The position numbers and the translations under genes are program-made. From Achromobacter sp. UMC46 (GTDB lineage: Bacteria; Pseudomonadota; Gammaproteobacteria; Burkholderiales; Burkholderiaceae_B), in assembly GCF_014170335.1 (NCBI RefSeq), contig NZ_LZZS01000026.1:124001-188000 (forward strand): 64,000 nt of DNA, written 5' to 3'. Below the pieces are notes generated by a model that was not told the origin of the DNA, did not search any database, and saw only the letters and a list, made by a program, of their open reading frames with translations. Shown here piece by piece: positions 25,400-34,503 of the stretch (positions within the stretch are counted from its first letter, which is position 1; every line of letters begins with the position of its first letter).

Positions 25400-25641
25400 A
25401 TGCCGAAGCTTAAGCCTGGGACGAGTGTGCCCACTCGGAAAGAAGATGACGCCATCAACCGTGGCATCGCCGCAGATCCGGACACCCATGAACTCGGTGC
25501 CGCCGATTTCAAGCAGATGAAGAAACTGGGTCGTCCGAAGGCCCGGACGTGCTGGAGCGCTTCCGCGCTACCGGTTCAGGCTGGCCGACAAAAGTAGACG
25601 GGGCCCTGCGCGATTGGTTCAAGACCCGCGTTCCTCACTGA
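25400..25641 (+). pseudogene. Decayed BrnA/DUF4415-type antitoxin
   Basis: The first 47 codons (MPKLKPGTSVPT, GIAADPDTHELG, MKKLGRPKA) read like the N-terminus of a BrnA/DUF4415 antitoxin. The matching C-terminus (PDVLERFRATGSGW, KVDGALRDWFKTRVPH) is present immediately downstream but in another frame, ending at TGA 25639-25641. The beta-strand part expected between GRPKA and PDVLERF is missing, so a short deletion of a length not divisible by three has joined the halves and forces an early stop at 25597. No BrnT toxin gene is adjacent. The remnant indicates loss of a toxin-antitoxin pair at this spot. Confidence 0.75.
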
Positions 25642-25654
25642 ACAACACAAACAC

Positions 25655-25689
25655 AAAACCCGCCGGATTTTCCTCCAGCGGGTTTTTTT
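25655..25689 (+). terminator. Rho-independent terminator
   Basis: AAAACCCGC (25655-25663) pairs with GCGGGTTTT (25678-25686), followed by T residues. It closes the antitoxin remnant and isolates the downstream D-amino-acid operon from upstream transcription. Confidence 0.85.
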
Positions 25690-25767
25690 CGCCCTTTCAA
25701 CCCCTGCCCTCCGCGCCATCAGGGCATTCCCCTATTACCCGTCCGCCGTCAAAAAACTATCGTATTC

Positions 25768-25793
25768 GAGAATTATCAAATAAGAGAATTCTC
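25768..25793. promoter_or_regulatory. Repeated GAGAATT boxes in the leader of the D-amino-acid operon
   Basis: The heptamer GAGAATT occurs at 25768-25774 and again at 25784-25790, 16 bases apart. The second lies inside a perfect 10-bp palindrome GAGAATTCTC (25784-25793), and the first is part of the near-palindrome ATTCGAGAAT. They sit in an AT-rich stretch 13-38 bases upstream of the first gene of an eleven-gene run. This is a plausible operator for the XRE-cupin regulator at the far end of the run. Confidence 0.45.
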
Positions 25794-25805
25794 GCTTCCG
25801 ACAAA

Positions 25806-26942
25806 ATGACTGCTGACTCCCTATACGATTTCGCCGTGGTCGGCGCCGGCATCGCCGGCGCGTCCGTGGCCTACCGCCTGAGCGCCACGGCGTCCGTGGC
25901 AGTGCTGGAACGCGAGTCCCAACCCGGCTATCACTCCACCGGCCGTTCGGCGGCCATGTTCATGGAGACCTACGGCACCACGCAGATCAAGGCGCTGACC
26001 CGCGCCAGCCGCGCCTTCTATGAACAGCCGCCGCAGGGTTTCAGCGAGCATCCCCTGCTTAGCCCGCGCGGCGTGCTGTACATCGCCACGCCGGAACAGA
26101 AGGACCTGCTGCGGGAAGTGTTCGAAGACTTCCACCGCCAATCGCCCAACGTGACGCTGATCGACGCTGAACAGGCCGTGGCGCGCGTGCCGTGCCTGCG
26201 CGGCGACCAGCTCTGCGGCGCGATCGAAGAGCCGGATGCGCGCGACATCGACGTGCATGCCCTGCACCAGGGCTTTCTGCGCGGCATGAGCCGCCAAGGC
26301 GCGGTACTGCACAACAACGCGGAGCTGGTGTCCGCCGCCTACGCGGACGAGGCCTGGGTGCTGACGTTGGCCGACGGGCGGGCCATCCGGGCGCGGGTGC
26401 TGGTCAACGCCGCCGGCGCTTGGGCGGACCACGCCGCGGCCCTGTGCGGCGCCGCCCCCATCGGCCTGCAGCCGTGCCGCCGCACGGCCTTCACCTTCTC
26501 TGGCCCGCAGGACACCGACTTTTCCCACTGGCCGGCCGTGGTCGGCGTGGACGAAAGCTATTACTTCAAGCCCGACGCCGGCCAGTTGCTGGGGTCGCCC
26601 GCCAACGCCGATCCGGTGCCCGCGCATGACGTCGTGCCCGAAGAGCTGGACGTGGCGACCGGCATCTACCGCATCGAGACCGCCACGTCGCTCACCATCC
26701 GCCGCCCCAAGCACACCTGGGCGGGCTTGCGCTCGTTCGTGCGCGACGGCGACTTCGTGGTGGGCTGGGACGCCGGCGCCCCCGCCTTCTTCTGGCTGGC
26801 GGCGCAAGGCGGCTACGGCATCCAGACCGCGGCCGCCACCTCCGAACTGGCGGCCGCGCTGCTGACGCGCCAGCCGGTGCCCGCCCACTTGCATGCGCAT
26901 GGCGTCGACGCCGACGCGGTGCGCCCCGAGCGCTTGCGCTGA
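25806..26942 (+). CDS. FAD-dependent amino acid oxidase/dehydrogenase (DAO family)
   Basis: A 378-residue DAO-family flavoprotein (D-amino-acid dehydrogenase, glycine/sarcosine oxidase relatives). The dinucleotide-binding motif VVGAGIAGASVAYRLS is at the N-terminus, followed by ERESQPGYHSTGRSAAMF. The C-terminal FAD-contact region reads WAGLRSFVRDGDFVVGWD then GYGIQTAAATSELAAALL. These enzymes turn an amino acid into an imine. The RidA gene is 30 bases downstream and would hydrolyse that imine, and D-aminoacylase lies in the same run, so D-amino acids are the likely substrates. An ATG far upstream in frame was rejected because it crosses the terminator. Confidence 0.88.
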   Translation: MTADSLYDFAVVGAGIAGASVAYRLSATASVAVLERESQPGYHSTGRSAAMFMETYGTTQIKALTRASRAFYEQPPQGFSEHPLLSPRGVLYIATPEQKDLLREVFEDFHRQSPNVTLIDAEQAVARVPCLRGDQLCGAIEEPDARDIDVHALHQGFLRGMSRQGAVLHNNAELVSAAYADEAWVLTLADGRAIRARVLVNAAGAWADHAAALCGAAPIGLQPCRRTAFTFSGPQDTDFSHWPAVVGVDESYYFKPDAGQLLGSPANADPVPAHDVVPEELDVATGIYRIETATSLTIRRPKHTWAGLRSFVRDGDFVVGWDAGAPAFFWLAAQGGYGIQTAAATSELAAALLTRQPVPAHLHAHGVDADAVRPERLR

Positions 26943-26972
26943 CCTTCATCCCACCCTGAACGAGAACCCGCC

Positions 26973-27368
26973 ATGACCGCCATCATCCGTTATCCCAGCA
27001 CCCTGCCCCTGCCGTTTTCGCGCGCCACGCAGGCGGGCGACTTCCTGTTCCTGTCGGGCCAGATCCCGATGGATGCCAGCGGGCAGGTCGTGCGCGGCGA
27101 CATCGCCACCCAGACGCATGCCGCCATCGAACGCATCAAGGAAACGCTGGCCCTGACGGGCGCGGCCCTGAAAGACGTCGTGCGCGTGACGGTGTGGCTG
27201 TCGGACCTGACGTTGTTCGCACAGTTCAACGAGGCTTACCGCAGCCACTTCGCGTCCGACTTCCCCTCGCGGTCGACCGTCGAGGCCAAGCTGGCGATGG
27301 ACGTGGACGTAGAGATCGAAGTGCAGGCATGGCTGGGCGCGGCGCAAACGCCCGCCGCGAAACCCTGA
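26973..27368 (+). CDS. RidA family imine deaminase
   Basis: A 131-residue Rid-family protein. The family core is visible: FSRATQAGDFLFLSGQIPMDASG, then TQTHAAIERIKETL, VRVTVWLSDLTLFAQFNEAY and SRSTVEAKLAMDVDVEIEVQAW. The Arg in SRSTVEA matches the catalytic Arg that separates deaminating RidA from other Rid clades. It hydrolyses reactive enamine/imine intermediates to keto acids and ammonia. Coupling to the DAO-family oxidase immediately upstream suits that job exactly. Confidence 0.92.
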   Translation: MTAIIRYPSTLPLPFSRATQAGDFLFLSGQIPMDASGQVVRGDIATQTHAAIERIKETLALTGAALKDVVRVTVWLSDLTLFAQFNEAYRSHFASDFPSRSTVEAKLAMDVDVEIEVQAWLGAAQTPAAKP

Positions 27369-27391
27369 ACCACATCCGTTTGCTTGCAAGA

Positions 27392-27417
27392 CATTGCCAG
27401 GCCCTCGCCTGGCAATG
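27392..27417 (+). other. Intercistronic hairpin between ridA-like and M81 genes
   Basis: CATTGCCAGG (27392-27401) pairs perfectly with CCTGGCAATG (27408-27417) around a 6-base loop. It lies in the only long gap (135 bases) of the operon and has no T-run. It could be a transcript-processing or stability hairpin that sets different levels for the oxidase/RidA pair and the rest. Confidence 0.5.
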
Positions 27418-27503
27418 CATCACCCCACTGCGCGCGCCACGATGCCCGCGCCCCTAGGGCCTGCCGACAGGCCTTAACCCTTCTTCTGCGCGGAGCGTCA
27501 TCC

Positions 27504-28949
27504 ATGAAAATATTCTCCGGGTCCCTGGCGACCGAAACGAACACCTTTTCCCCCATCCCGACGGGTCTGTCCGCTTACCGGGCACGCGGTTATTACCCCG
27601 CCGGCCAGCATCCCGACCGCATGCAGATGTTCTCCGGACCGCTGTGGGCCGCGCGCCAGCGCGCCGTGGGCAAGAACTGGACGCTGATCGAAGGCATGAC
27701 CGCCGGCGCCACGCCGGCCGGCATCACCACCCGCCACGCCTACGAAACGCTGCGCGACGAGCTGCTTGAAGACCTGCGCCGCGCCGGCAAGGTCGATATC
27801 GCGTTGTTCGGCCTGCATGGCGCCATGGTCGCCGACGGCTATGACGATTGCGAAGGCGACCTGCTGCGCCGCGCCCGCGAGATCGTGGGCCCCGGCACCG
27901 TCATTGGCGCCGAGCTGGATCCGCACTGCCATCTGACCGACGCCATGGTGGACAGCGCCGACTTCCTGGTCTGTTTCAAGGAATACCCGCACACCGACAT
28001 CCTGGACCGCGCCTACGACCTGGTGGACCTGTGCGTGGCGCGCGCTGAAGGCCGCAACACGCCGACGCGCGCCGTCTATGACTGCGAAATGATCTCGATC
28101 ATGCACACCAGCCGCGAACCCATGCGCAGCTTCGTCGACCGGCTGATGGCCATGGAGGGCAAGGAAGGCGTGCTGTCGGTATCCATCGCGCACGGCTTCC
28201 CCTGGGGCGACACGCCGGACATGGGTTCCAAGGTCCTGGTCTACACCGACGGCGACCAGCGCCAGGCCGACGCGCTGGCACGCGCGCTGGGCGAAGAGAT
28301 CATCGGCTTCCGCGACCAGCTTGCGCCGCCCTACCCCGGCGCCGACGAAGCGCTGGACCAGGCTTTGGCGGCCAAGGAATTCCCCGTGGTGCTGGCGGAC
28401 TCCGCCGACAACGCGGGCGGCGGCGCGCCCAGCGACGCCACCTTCATCCTGGAACGCGTGCTGGCGCGCGGCATCACCGATGTCGCCACCGGCCCCTTCT
28501 GGGATCCGGTCGCCGTGCAGCTTTGCTTCGAAGCCGGCGAAGGCGCGCAGATCAAATTGCGCGTGGGCGGCAAGGTAGCACCCGTCTCGGGCCAGCCGCT
28601 GGACCTGGACTGCGAAATCCTCGCGCTCAAGCGCGACGCCGTCATGACGGGGCTGGCCGGCACGCCCGCGCTGCTGGGCGACGTCGCCGTGGTGCGCACG
28701 CAAGGCGTGACGATCGTCATGAACACCTCGCGCACCCAGGCCATGGGCACCGACCTGTTCACGCAATTCGGCGTAGACCTGCTAGCGATGAAGCTCATCA
28801 TCGTGAAGTCGTCGCAGCACTTCTATGCCTCGTACTCGAAGGTGGGCCGCCAGGTCATCTACGTCGAGACGCCTGGCGCCATCACGCAGGACGTCAACGC
28901 GCTGCCGTTCACCAAGCGCAAATTGCCCAAGTGGCCGTTCAAGGCCTAA
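27504..28949 (+). CDS. M81 family metallopeptidase (MlrC-like)
   Basis: A 481-residue member of peptidase family M81, whose founding member MlrC cleaves linearised microcystin and its D-residue-containing tetrapeptide. The zinc-site motif GAELDPHCHLTDAMV and the later KEYPHTDILDRAYD His are both present. The N-terminus ETNTFSPIPT is the usual family opening. The C-terminal MlrC domain ends with QHFYASYSKVGRQVIYVETPGA. It has no signal peptide, so it works in the cytoplasm on imported peptides. It lies between RidA and the dipeptide ABC transporter. Confidence 0.92.
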   Translation: MKIFSGSLATETNTFSPIPTGLSAYRARGYYPAGQHPDRMQMFSGPLWAARQRAVGKNWTLIEGMTAGATPAGITTRHAYETLRDELLEDLRRAGKVDIALFGLHGAMVADGYDDCEGDLLRRAREIVGPGTVIGAELDPHCHLTDAMVDSADFLVCFKEYPHTDILDRAYDLVDLCVARAEGRNTPTRAVYDCEMISIMHTSREPMRSFVDRLMAMEGKEGVLSVSIAHGFPWGDTPDMGSKVLVYTDGDQRQADALARALGEEIIGFRDQLAPPYPGADEALDQALAAKEFPVVLADSADNAGGGAPSDATFILERVLARGITDVATGPFWDPVAVQLCFEAGEGAQIKLRVGGKVAPVSGQPLDLDCEILALKRDAVMTGLAGTPALLGDVAVVRTQGVTIVMNTSRTQAMGTDLFTQFGVDLLAMKLIIVKSSQHFYASYSKVGRQVIYVETPGAITQDVNALPFTKRKLPKWPFKA

Positions 28950-29002
28950 GGCGCCATCCATTGCCGCCCGACCGGGCATCCAGAATGAATAAGGGGAAAA
29001 CA

Positions 29003-30574
29003 ATGATCAGACGTTTCAGCTTGCTGGGGGCCGCCGCGCTCCTGGCGATGAGCGCCGCCACGGGCGCGTTCGCCCAGACCAAGACCCTGCGCATGGTGCC
29101 GCACGCGGACTTGAAGACACTGGACCCGCTGTTCAACACGGCCTACATCACGCGCAACCACGGCTACATGGTGTTCGACACCCTGTTCTCGCAAGACAGC
29201 AAGGGGCAGGTCAAGCCGCAGATGGTCGACACGTGGACCACATCCGAGGACGGCAAGGCCTGGACCTTCACGCTGCGCCCCGGCCTGAAGTTCAGCGACG
29301 GCACGCCGGTGAAGGCCGAAGACTGCATCGCATCGCTGCAGCGCTGGGCGAAGAAGGACACGCTGGGCCAGGCCATGATGGCGGCCGGCGCCGAATTCGC
29401 CGCCACCGGCGACAACACCTTCACGCTGACGTTGAAGGAACCCTTCGGCCTGGTGCTGGATGCCTTATCCAAGCCGTCCGGCATGCCGCCTTTCATCATG
29501 CCCAAGCGCCTGGCCATGACGGATCCGAACACGCAAGTCACTGAAATGGTCGGCTCGGGCCCGTTCCTGTTCAAGCGCGACGAATGGGTGCCCGGCAACA
29601 AGGTCGTCTACGTGAAGAACCCGGCCTACGTGCCCCGCGCCGAGCCGGCCGACGGCCTGGCGGGCGGCAAGAACGTGAAGGTGGACCGCGTCGAATGGCT
29701 GTACATCCCCGACGGCAACACGGCGACCGCCGCGCTGATGAACGGCGAGGTCGACATGATCGAACAGATCACGCCCGACTTCCTGCCCGTCGTGGAAAGC
29801 AACCCGGACATCACGCTCAGCACCTCGGTCGCGTCCCAGGGCATGGTCATCGTCAATGCGCTGCATCCGCCGTTCAATAACCCGCTGGCCCGCCAGGCGC
29901 TCTACTACCTGGTGAGCCAGAAGGAAATGCTGTCGGCCATGGGCTACCCGGAGAAATACCGCGTCGACTACTGCGCCACGCTATACATCTGCGGTTCGCC
30001 GCTGGCGACCGACGCCGGCGCCGCCCCCTACGCCAAGCCCGACCCGGCGCGCGCCAAGCAACTGCTGCAAGAAGCTGGCTACAAGGGCGAGAAAGTGGTG
30101 CTGCTGTACCCCACCGACCACTTGAGCGCGCCCGCCGTGATGGTGCTGGCGCAGAACATGAAGAAGGCCGGCATCAAGGTGGACGTGCAGTCGATGGACT
30201 GGGCGTCGCTGGCCGGCCGCCGCCTGAAGAAGGACCCGCCCGAACAAGGCGGCTGGAACATCTTCCTGACCTGGGGCGGCTACTACGACGCCAGCACGCC
30301 GGTGACCAACCCCTGGCTGTCCGCCGCCTGCGGCAACAGCCTGCCGGGCTGGCCCTGCGACAAGGAACTGGACACGTTGCGCACCAGCTGGATCCGCGAA
30401 ACCGATGCCGCCAAGCGCAAGGAGATCGCCGCGCAGATGCAGGCGCGCGCCTACCAGACCGTGCCCTACGTCATGTGGGGAGAATTCAAGCCCGTCTTCG
30501 CCGTGCGCGGCCTCAAGCACACCGAGCTGATCAAGAACGGCATCCCGGTGATGTGGAACATCGAAAAACCGTAA
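29003..30574 (+). CDS. ABC transporter substrate-binding protein, family 5 (dipeptide/oligopeptide type)
   Basis: A 523-residue periplasmic binding protein (SBP_bac_5, DppA/OppA type). The signal peptide spans residues 1-24 (GAFA before QTKTLRM). The opening DLKTLDPLFNTAYITRNHGYMVFDTLF and the segment WTFTLRPGLKFSDGTPVKAEDCIASLQRW are standard for the family, which binds peptides, opines or glutathione. The start used is the ATG preceded by AAGGGG; an ATG 6 codons upstream lies before that site. It is the first gene of the importer, 53 bases after the M81 peptidase. Confidence 0.93.
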   Translation: MIRRFSLLGAAALLAMSAATGAFAQTKTLRMVPHADLKTLDPLFNTAYITRNHGYMVFDTLFSQDSKGQVKPQMVDTWTTSEDGKAWTFTLRPGLKFSDGTPVKAEDCIASLQRWAKKDTLGQAMMAAGAEFAATGDNTFTLTLKEPFGLVLDALSKPSGMPPFIMPKRLAMTDPNTQVTEMVGSGPFLFKRDEWVPGNKVVYVKNPAYVPRAEPADGLAGGKNVKVDRVEWLYIPDGNTATAALMNGEVDMIEQITPDFLPVVESNPDITLSTSVASQGMVIVNALHPPFNNPLARQALYYLVSQKEMLSAMGYPEKYRVDYCATLYICGSPLATDAGAAPYAKPDPARAKQLLQEAGYKGEKVVLLYPTDHLSAPAVMVLAQNMKKAGIKVDVQSMDWASLAGRRLKKDPPEQGGWNIFLTWGGYYDASTPVTNPWLSAACGNSLPGWPCDKELDTLRTSWIRETDAAKRKEIAAQMQARAYQTVPYVMWGEFKPVFAVRGLKHTELIKNGIPVMWNIEKP

Positions 30575-30626
30575 GGCAGACGCCGGGCGCCGCCAGCGCC
30601 CGGCCGCAAGCCAGGGGGAATCCACC

Positions 30627-31562
30627 GTGAAATACATCCTGCGCCGCATCGCGGCCGTCATTCCCGTCATGGCCGTCGTCGCGGTCGTGGTGTTCCTGCT
30701 GATACACCTGTCGCCGGGCGACCCGGCCGCGGTGATGGCGGGCGATAACGCCACCGCCGACGACGTCGAGAAGATCCGGCAAAACCTGGGGCTGGACAAG
30801 CCGCTGCCGCAGCAATTCGCCATCTGGGTCAGCCATATCGCGATGGGTGACCTGGGCACGTCGATGTCGTCGCAGATGCCGGTGTCGCAACTGATCGGCC
30901 AGCGCATGGGGCCGACGCTGTCGATCGCCATTTTCACCATGCTGTTCGCCGTGCTGGTGGCCGTGCCGCTGGGCGTGCTGGCCGCATGGAACGCCGGCCG
31001 CTGGCTGGACCGGCTGGTGATGATCGGCGCGGTCTGCGCGTTCTCGGTGCCGGTGTTCCTGATCGGCTACTGCCTGGTCTACGGCTTTTCCATCAAGCTG
31101 GGGTGGTTGCCGGTGCAGGGCTACAAGCCGCTGGCGGACGGCCTGGTGCCCTACCTGCGCCACCTGGTGCTGCCCTGCCTGTCGCTGGGCCTGGTGTACA
31201 TGGCGCTGCTGACGCGCATGACGCGCGCCACCATGCTGGAAGCCCTGTCCGAAGACTACATCCGCACCGCGCGCGCCAAGGGCCTGTCGGCGGGCCCCAT
31301 CGTGTGGCATGCGCTGAAGAACGCCGCCAATCCCATCGTCACCACCATCGGCGTGGGCGTGGCCCTGCTGATCGGCGGCGTGGTGGTCACCGAGACCGTG
31401 TTCGCGATCCCCGGCCTGGGCCGCCTGACCATCGACGCCGTGCTGCGCCACGACTATCCGGTGATCCAGGGCGTGCTGCTGGTGGCCTCGGGCATCTACG
31501 TGCTGATCAATCTGCTGGTCGACCTGAGCTACCGGCTCTTCGACCCCCGCATCCGCTACTGA
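30627..31562 (+). CDS. ABC transporter permease, DppB/OppB type
   Basis: A 311-residue inner-membrane permease with the N-terminal MKYILRRIAAVIPVMAVVAVVVFLLIHL helix typical of DppB-like subunits and six predicted helices. The coupling-helix (EAA) loop is EDYIRTARAKGLSAGPIVWHALKNA. With the second permease (12 bases downstream) it forms the channel of the peptide importer. Confidence 0.94.
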   Translation: MKYILRRIAAVIPVMAVVAVVVFLLIHLSPGDPAAVMAGDNATADDVEKIRQNLGLDKPLPQQFAIWVSHIAMGDLGTSMSSQMPVSQLIGQRMGPTLSIAIFTMLFAVLVAVPLGVLAAWNAGRWLDRLVMIGAVCAFSVPVFLIGYCLVYGFSIKLGWLPVQGYKPLADGLVPYLRHLVLPCLSLGLVYMALLTRMTRATMLEALSEDYIRTARAKGLSAGPIVWHALKNAANPIVTTIGVGVALLIGGVVVTETVFAIPGLGRLTIDAVLRHDYPVIQGVLLVASGIYVLINLLVDLSYRLFDPRIRY

Positions 31563-31574
31563 GAAAGGCAACGC

Positions 31575-32450
31575 ATGAATACGACCACCCTGCCGCTTGC
31601 CGTTCCGCGTCCGCGCTTGCGCCGCGCCGTCCGGTCGCTGCGGCGCCACCCCATGCTGTACGTGGGCGGCGCCATCCTGCTGGTGCTGGCGGCGATTGCG
31701 CTGGCCGCCCCCTGGCTGGCCACCGTCGACCCGCAGGACATCAACCCGATGGCGCGCATGAAGCCGCCGTCGTCCGAGCATTTCTTCGGCACCGATGCGC
31801 TGGGCCGCGACGTCTATTCGCGCACCGTCTGGGGCGCCCGCATATCGTTGCTGGTCGGCATCGTGGTGGCGGTGGTGTCCACCGTGGCCGGCGTGGTGCT
31901 GGGCATGCTGGCCGGCTACTTCCGGCGCGTCGACGCCTTCATCATGCGCATCATGGACGGCCTGATGGCCATTCCCGGCGTGCTGCTGGCCATCGCCCTG
32001 ATGGCCACGCTGAAAGGCGGCCTGGGCACCGTGATCATCGCCATCGTCATCCCCGAAGTGCCGCGCGTCGTCCGCCTGGTGCGCGCGCTGGTGCTGACGA
32101 TCCGCGAACAGCCCTACATCGAAGCCGCCGTATCAGTGGGCACCCGCGTGCCGTCCATCCTGTTGCGCCATATCCTGCCCAACCTGTTCGCGCCCCTGAT
32201 GGTGCAGGCCACCTTCATCGCCGCCTCCGCCATCCTGACCGAAGCCGTGCTGAGCTTCCTGGGCGTGGGCATTCCACCGCAGATCCCCAGCTGGGGCAAC
32301 ATCATGGCCGAAGGCCGCAACTTCGTGGCCGTGGCGTTCCACATCATCCTGTACCCCGGCCTGTTCCTGGGCATGGCCGTCCTTGCCGTCAATCTGATGG
32401 GCGACGGGCTGCGCGACATGCTCGACCCCCGTCTGGCCAAAAAGCTGTAG
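31575..32450 (+). CDS. ABC transporter permease, DppC/OppC type
   Basis: A 291-residue permease with a cytoplasmic N-terminal tail of about 30 residues and the family mark SEHFFGTDALGRDVYSRTVWGARISLLVG. The coupling loop is EQPYIEAAVSVGTRVPSILLRHILPNL. AAAGGC lies just before the ATG. It is the partner of the upstream permease; the ATPase gene begins 8 bases after its stop. Confidence 0.94.
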   Translation: MNTTTLPLAVPRPRLRRAVRSLRRHPMLYVGGAILLVLAAIALAAPWLATVDPQDINPMARMKPPSSEHFFGTDALGRDVYSRTVWGARISLLVGIVVAVVSTVAGVVLGMLAGYFRRVDAFIMRIMDGLMAIPGVLLAIALMATLKGGLGTVIIAIVIPEVPRVVRLVRALVLTIREQPYIEAAVSVGTRVPSILLRHILPNLFAPLMVQATFIAASAILTEAVLSFLGVGIPPQIPSWGNIMAEGRNFVAVAFHIILYPGLFLGMAVLAVNLMGDGLRDMLDPRLAKKL

Positions 32451-32458
32451 GAGCGACC

Positions 32459-33466
32459 ATGCCCCCCACTCCCATCCTGCGCGTGCATGACCTCACCACC
32501 TGTTTCGACGGCGACGACACCACCGTCGTGGCCGTCGACAAACTGTCGTTCGACCTGCTTCCCGGCGAAACGCTGGGCCTGGTCGGCGAATCCGGCTGCG
32601 GCAAGAGCGTCACGTCCCTGTCCATCATGCGGTTGCTGCGCGCCCCCGGGCGCGTCGCGGGCGGCAGCATCGAATTCGACGGGCGCGACCTGCTGGCCCT
32701 GCCCGATAAATCCATGCGCGCCATCCGCGGCAACCAGATCTCGATGATCTTCCAAGAGCCCATGACCTCGTTGAACCCGGTCATCACGGTGGGCAAGCAG
32801 ATCAGCGAATCGCTCATGCTGCACCAGGGCCTGTCGCGCCGCGACGCCCTGGCGCAAGCCGAGAAGCTGCTGGAGCTGGTGCAGATCTCGGACCCGGCGC
32901 GCCGCGTGCGCGAGTACCCGTATCAGCTGTCCGGCGGCATGCGCCAGCGCGCCATGATCGCCATGGCGCTGGCGTGCCAGCCAAAAGTCCTGATCGCCGA
33001 CGAGCCCACCACCGCGCTGGACGTCACCATCCAGGCGCAGATCCTGCATCTGCTGCGCGACATCCAGGCCCGGCTCGGCACGGCCATCGTGCTGATCACG
33101 CACGACCTGGGCGTGGTCGCGCAGATGTGCCAGCGCGTCATCGTGATGTACGCCGGCCGCAAGGTGGAAGAAGGCAGCGTGGACGACGTGCTGGACCGTC
33201 CGCAGCATCCGTACACCCAGGCGCTGATCCGTTCGCTGCCCGACTTCGTCGACGGCCAGGACCACACGGCGCGGCTGGCCGAACTGCCCGGCATCGTGCC
33301 CGTGATGACGCCCGCCTCGCGCGGCTGTGCCTTCGCCGCCCGCTGCCCGCAGGCGCTGGCGCGCTGCACCGAAGACGCGCCGCCCGCCATCGACGCCGGC
33401 AGCCGCCACCGCGTCTGGTGCTGGGCCCGACAGTCCGAACCGGCCTCCGCCGCCCTGACCGCCTGA
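32459..33466 (+). CDS. ABC transporter ATPase, DppD/OppD type
   Basis: A 335-residue ATPase. Walker A is [11 protein letters not shown], the Q-loop [11 protein letters not shown], the signature LSGGMRQR, Walker [13 protein letters not shown], and the switch His is in LITHDLG. The C-terminal oligopeptide-transporter extension ([23 protein letters not shown]) carries the Cys cluster of the family, which may hold an Fe-S cluster. TAGGAGC lies before the ATG. It pairs with the next gene as the two-ATPase motor. Confidence 0.95.
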   Translation: MPPTPILRVHDLTTCFDGDDTTVVAVDKLSFDLLPGETLGLVGESGCGKSVTSLSIMRLLRAPGRVAGGSIEFDGRDLLALPDKSMRAIRGNQISMIFQEPMTSLNPVITVGKQISESLMLHQGLSRRDALAQAEKLLELVQISDPARRVREYPYQLSGGMRQRAMIAMALACQPKVLIADEPTTALDVTIQAQILHLLRDIQARLGTAIVLITHDLGVVAQMCQRVIVMYAGRKVEEGSVDDVLDRPQHPYTQALIRSLPDFVDGQDHTARLAELPGIVPVMTPASRGCAFAARCPQALARCTEDAPPAIDAGSRHRVWCWARQSEPASAALTA

Positions 33467-33473
33467 GGCCGCC

Positions 33474-34481
33474 ATGAACCTTCACGACATCCCCCTTTCC
33501 TCGGCCGCGCCCGCGCGCACGGCGCCTGACGCGGTGCCCATGCTGGAAGTCATCGGCCTGAAAAAGCACTTCCCCGTGGACAACGGGCGCGGCGCGAAAG
33601 TGCTGCGCGCGGTGGACGGCATCTCGCTATCGGTCCCGCGCGGCCAGACGCTGAGCCTGGTCGGCGAATCCGGCTGCGGCAAATCCACCACCGGCAAGTG
33701 CCTGATCCGCCTGACGGACCCCACCGAAGGCCGCATCCTGCTGGAAGGCGAAGACCTGGCGAAAATGAACAGCAGCCAGTTGCGCGCCATGCGCCAGCGC
33801 ATGCAGTTCATCTTCCAGGATCCGTTTTCTTCCATGAACCCGCGCATGCGCGTCCGCGACATCATCGGCGAGCCGCTGCGCAACTTCGGCCACGACCGCG
33901 CCGCCATCCGCGAACGCGTCGCGCAGTTGCTGGCCCGCGTCAGCCTGCGCCCCGACGCCGCCGACCGCTACCCCCACGAATTCTCGGGCGGGCAGCGCCA
34001 ACGCATCGTCATCGCCCGCGCCCTGGCGCTGGATCCCGGCCTGATCGTCTGCGACGAACCCGTGTCGGCGCTGGACGTCTCGGTCCAGGCGCAGGTCATC
34101 AACCTGCTGATGGACCTGCAGCGCGACCTGGGCCTGACCTACGTTTTCATCTCGCACGACCTGAGCGTGGTGCGCCACATCAGCCACCGCGTCGCCGTGA
34201 TGTACCTGGGCAAGATCGTGGAAATCGGCACCCGCGACGCCATCTTCGATCGCCCGGCGCACCCCTACACCCGCGCCCTGCTGGCCGCCGTGCCGTCGGC
34301 GCGCCAGGGCCAGCGCGCGCCCGTCGAAGTCCTGAAAGGCGAAATCCCCAGCCCGCTGTCGCCCCCGTCGGGCTGCGCCTTCCGCACGCGCTGCCCGATG
34401 GCGCAGCCGCGCTGCGCCGAAGAAGCCCCGCCGCCCCGCCTGGTCGCCCCCGAACAGCAAGTCGCCTGCCACTTTGCCTGA
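33474..34481 (+). CDS. ABC transporter ATPase, DppF/OppF type
   Basis: A 335-residue ATPase with Walker [13 protein letters not shown]-loop [12 protein letters not shown], signature FSGGQRQR, Walker [13 protein letters not shown] and switch FISHDLS. The C-terminal [19 protein letters not shown] cluster is present. It starts 7 bases after the first ATPase, so the two are translationally linked, and it completes the five-gene importer. Confidence 0.95.
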   Translation: MNLHDIPLSSAAPARTAPDAVPMLEVIGLKKHFPVDNGRGAKVLRAVDGISLSVPRGQTLSLVGESGCGKSTTGKCLIRLTDPTEGRILLEGEDLAKMNSSQLRAMRQRMQFIFQDPFSSMNPRMRVRDIIGEPLRNFGHDRAAIRERVAQLLARVSLRPDAADRYPHEFSGGQRQRIVIARALALDPGLIVCDEPVSALDVSVQAQVINLLMDLQRDLGLTYVFISHDLSVVRHISHRVAVMYLGKIVEIGTRDAIFDRPAHPYTRALLAAVPSARQGQRAPVEVLKGEIPSPLSPPSGCAFRTRCPMAQPRCAEEAPPPRLVAPEQQVACHFA

Positions 34482-34503
34482 ACCCCATTAGCCGGAGATC
34501 CGC

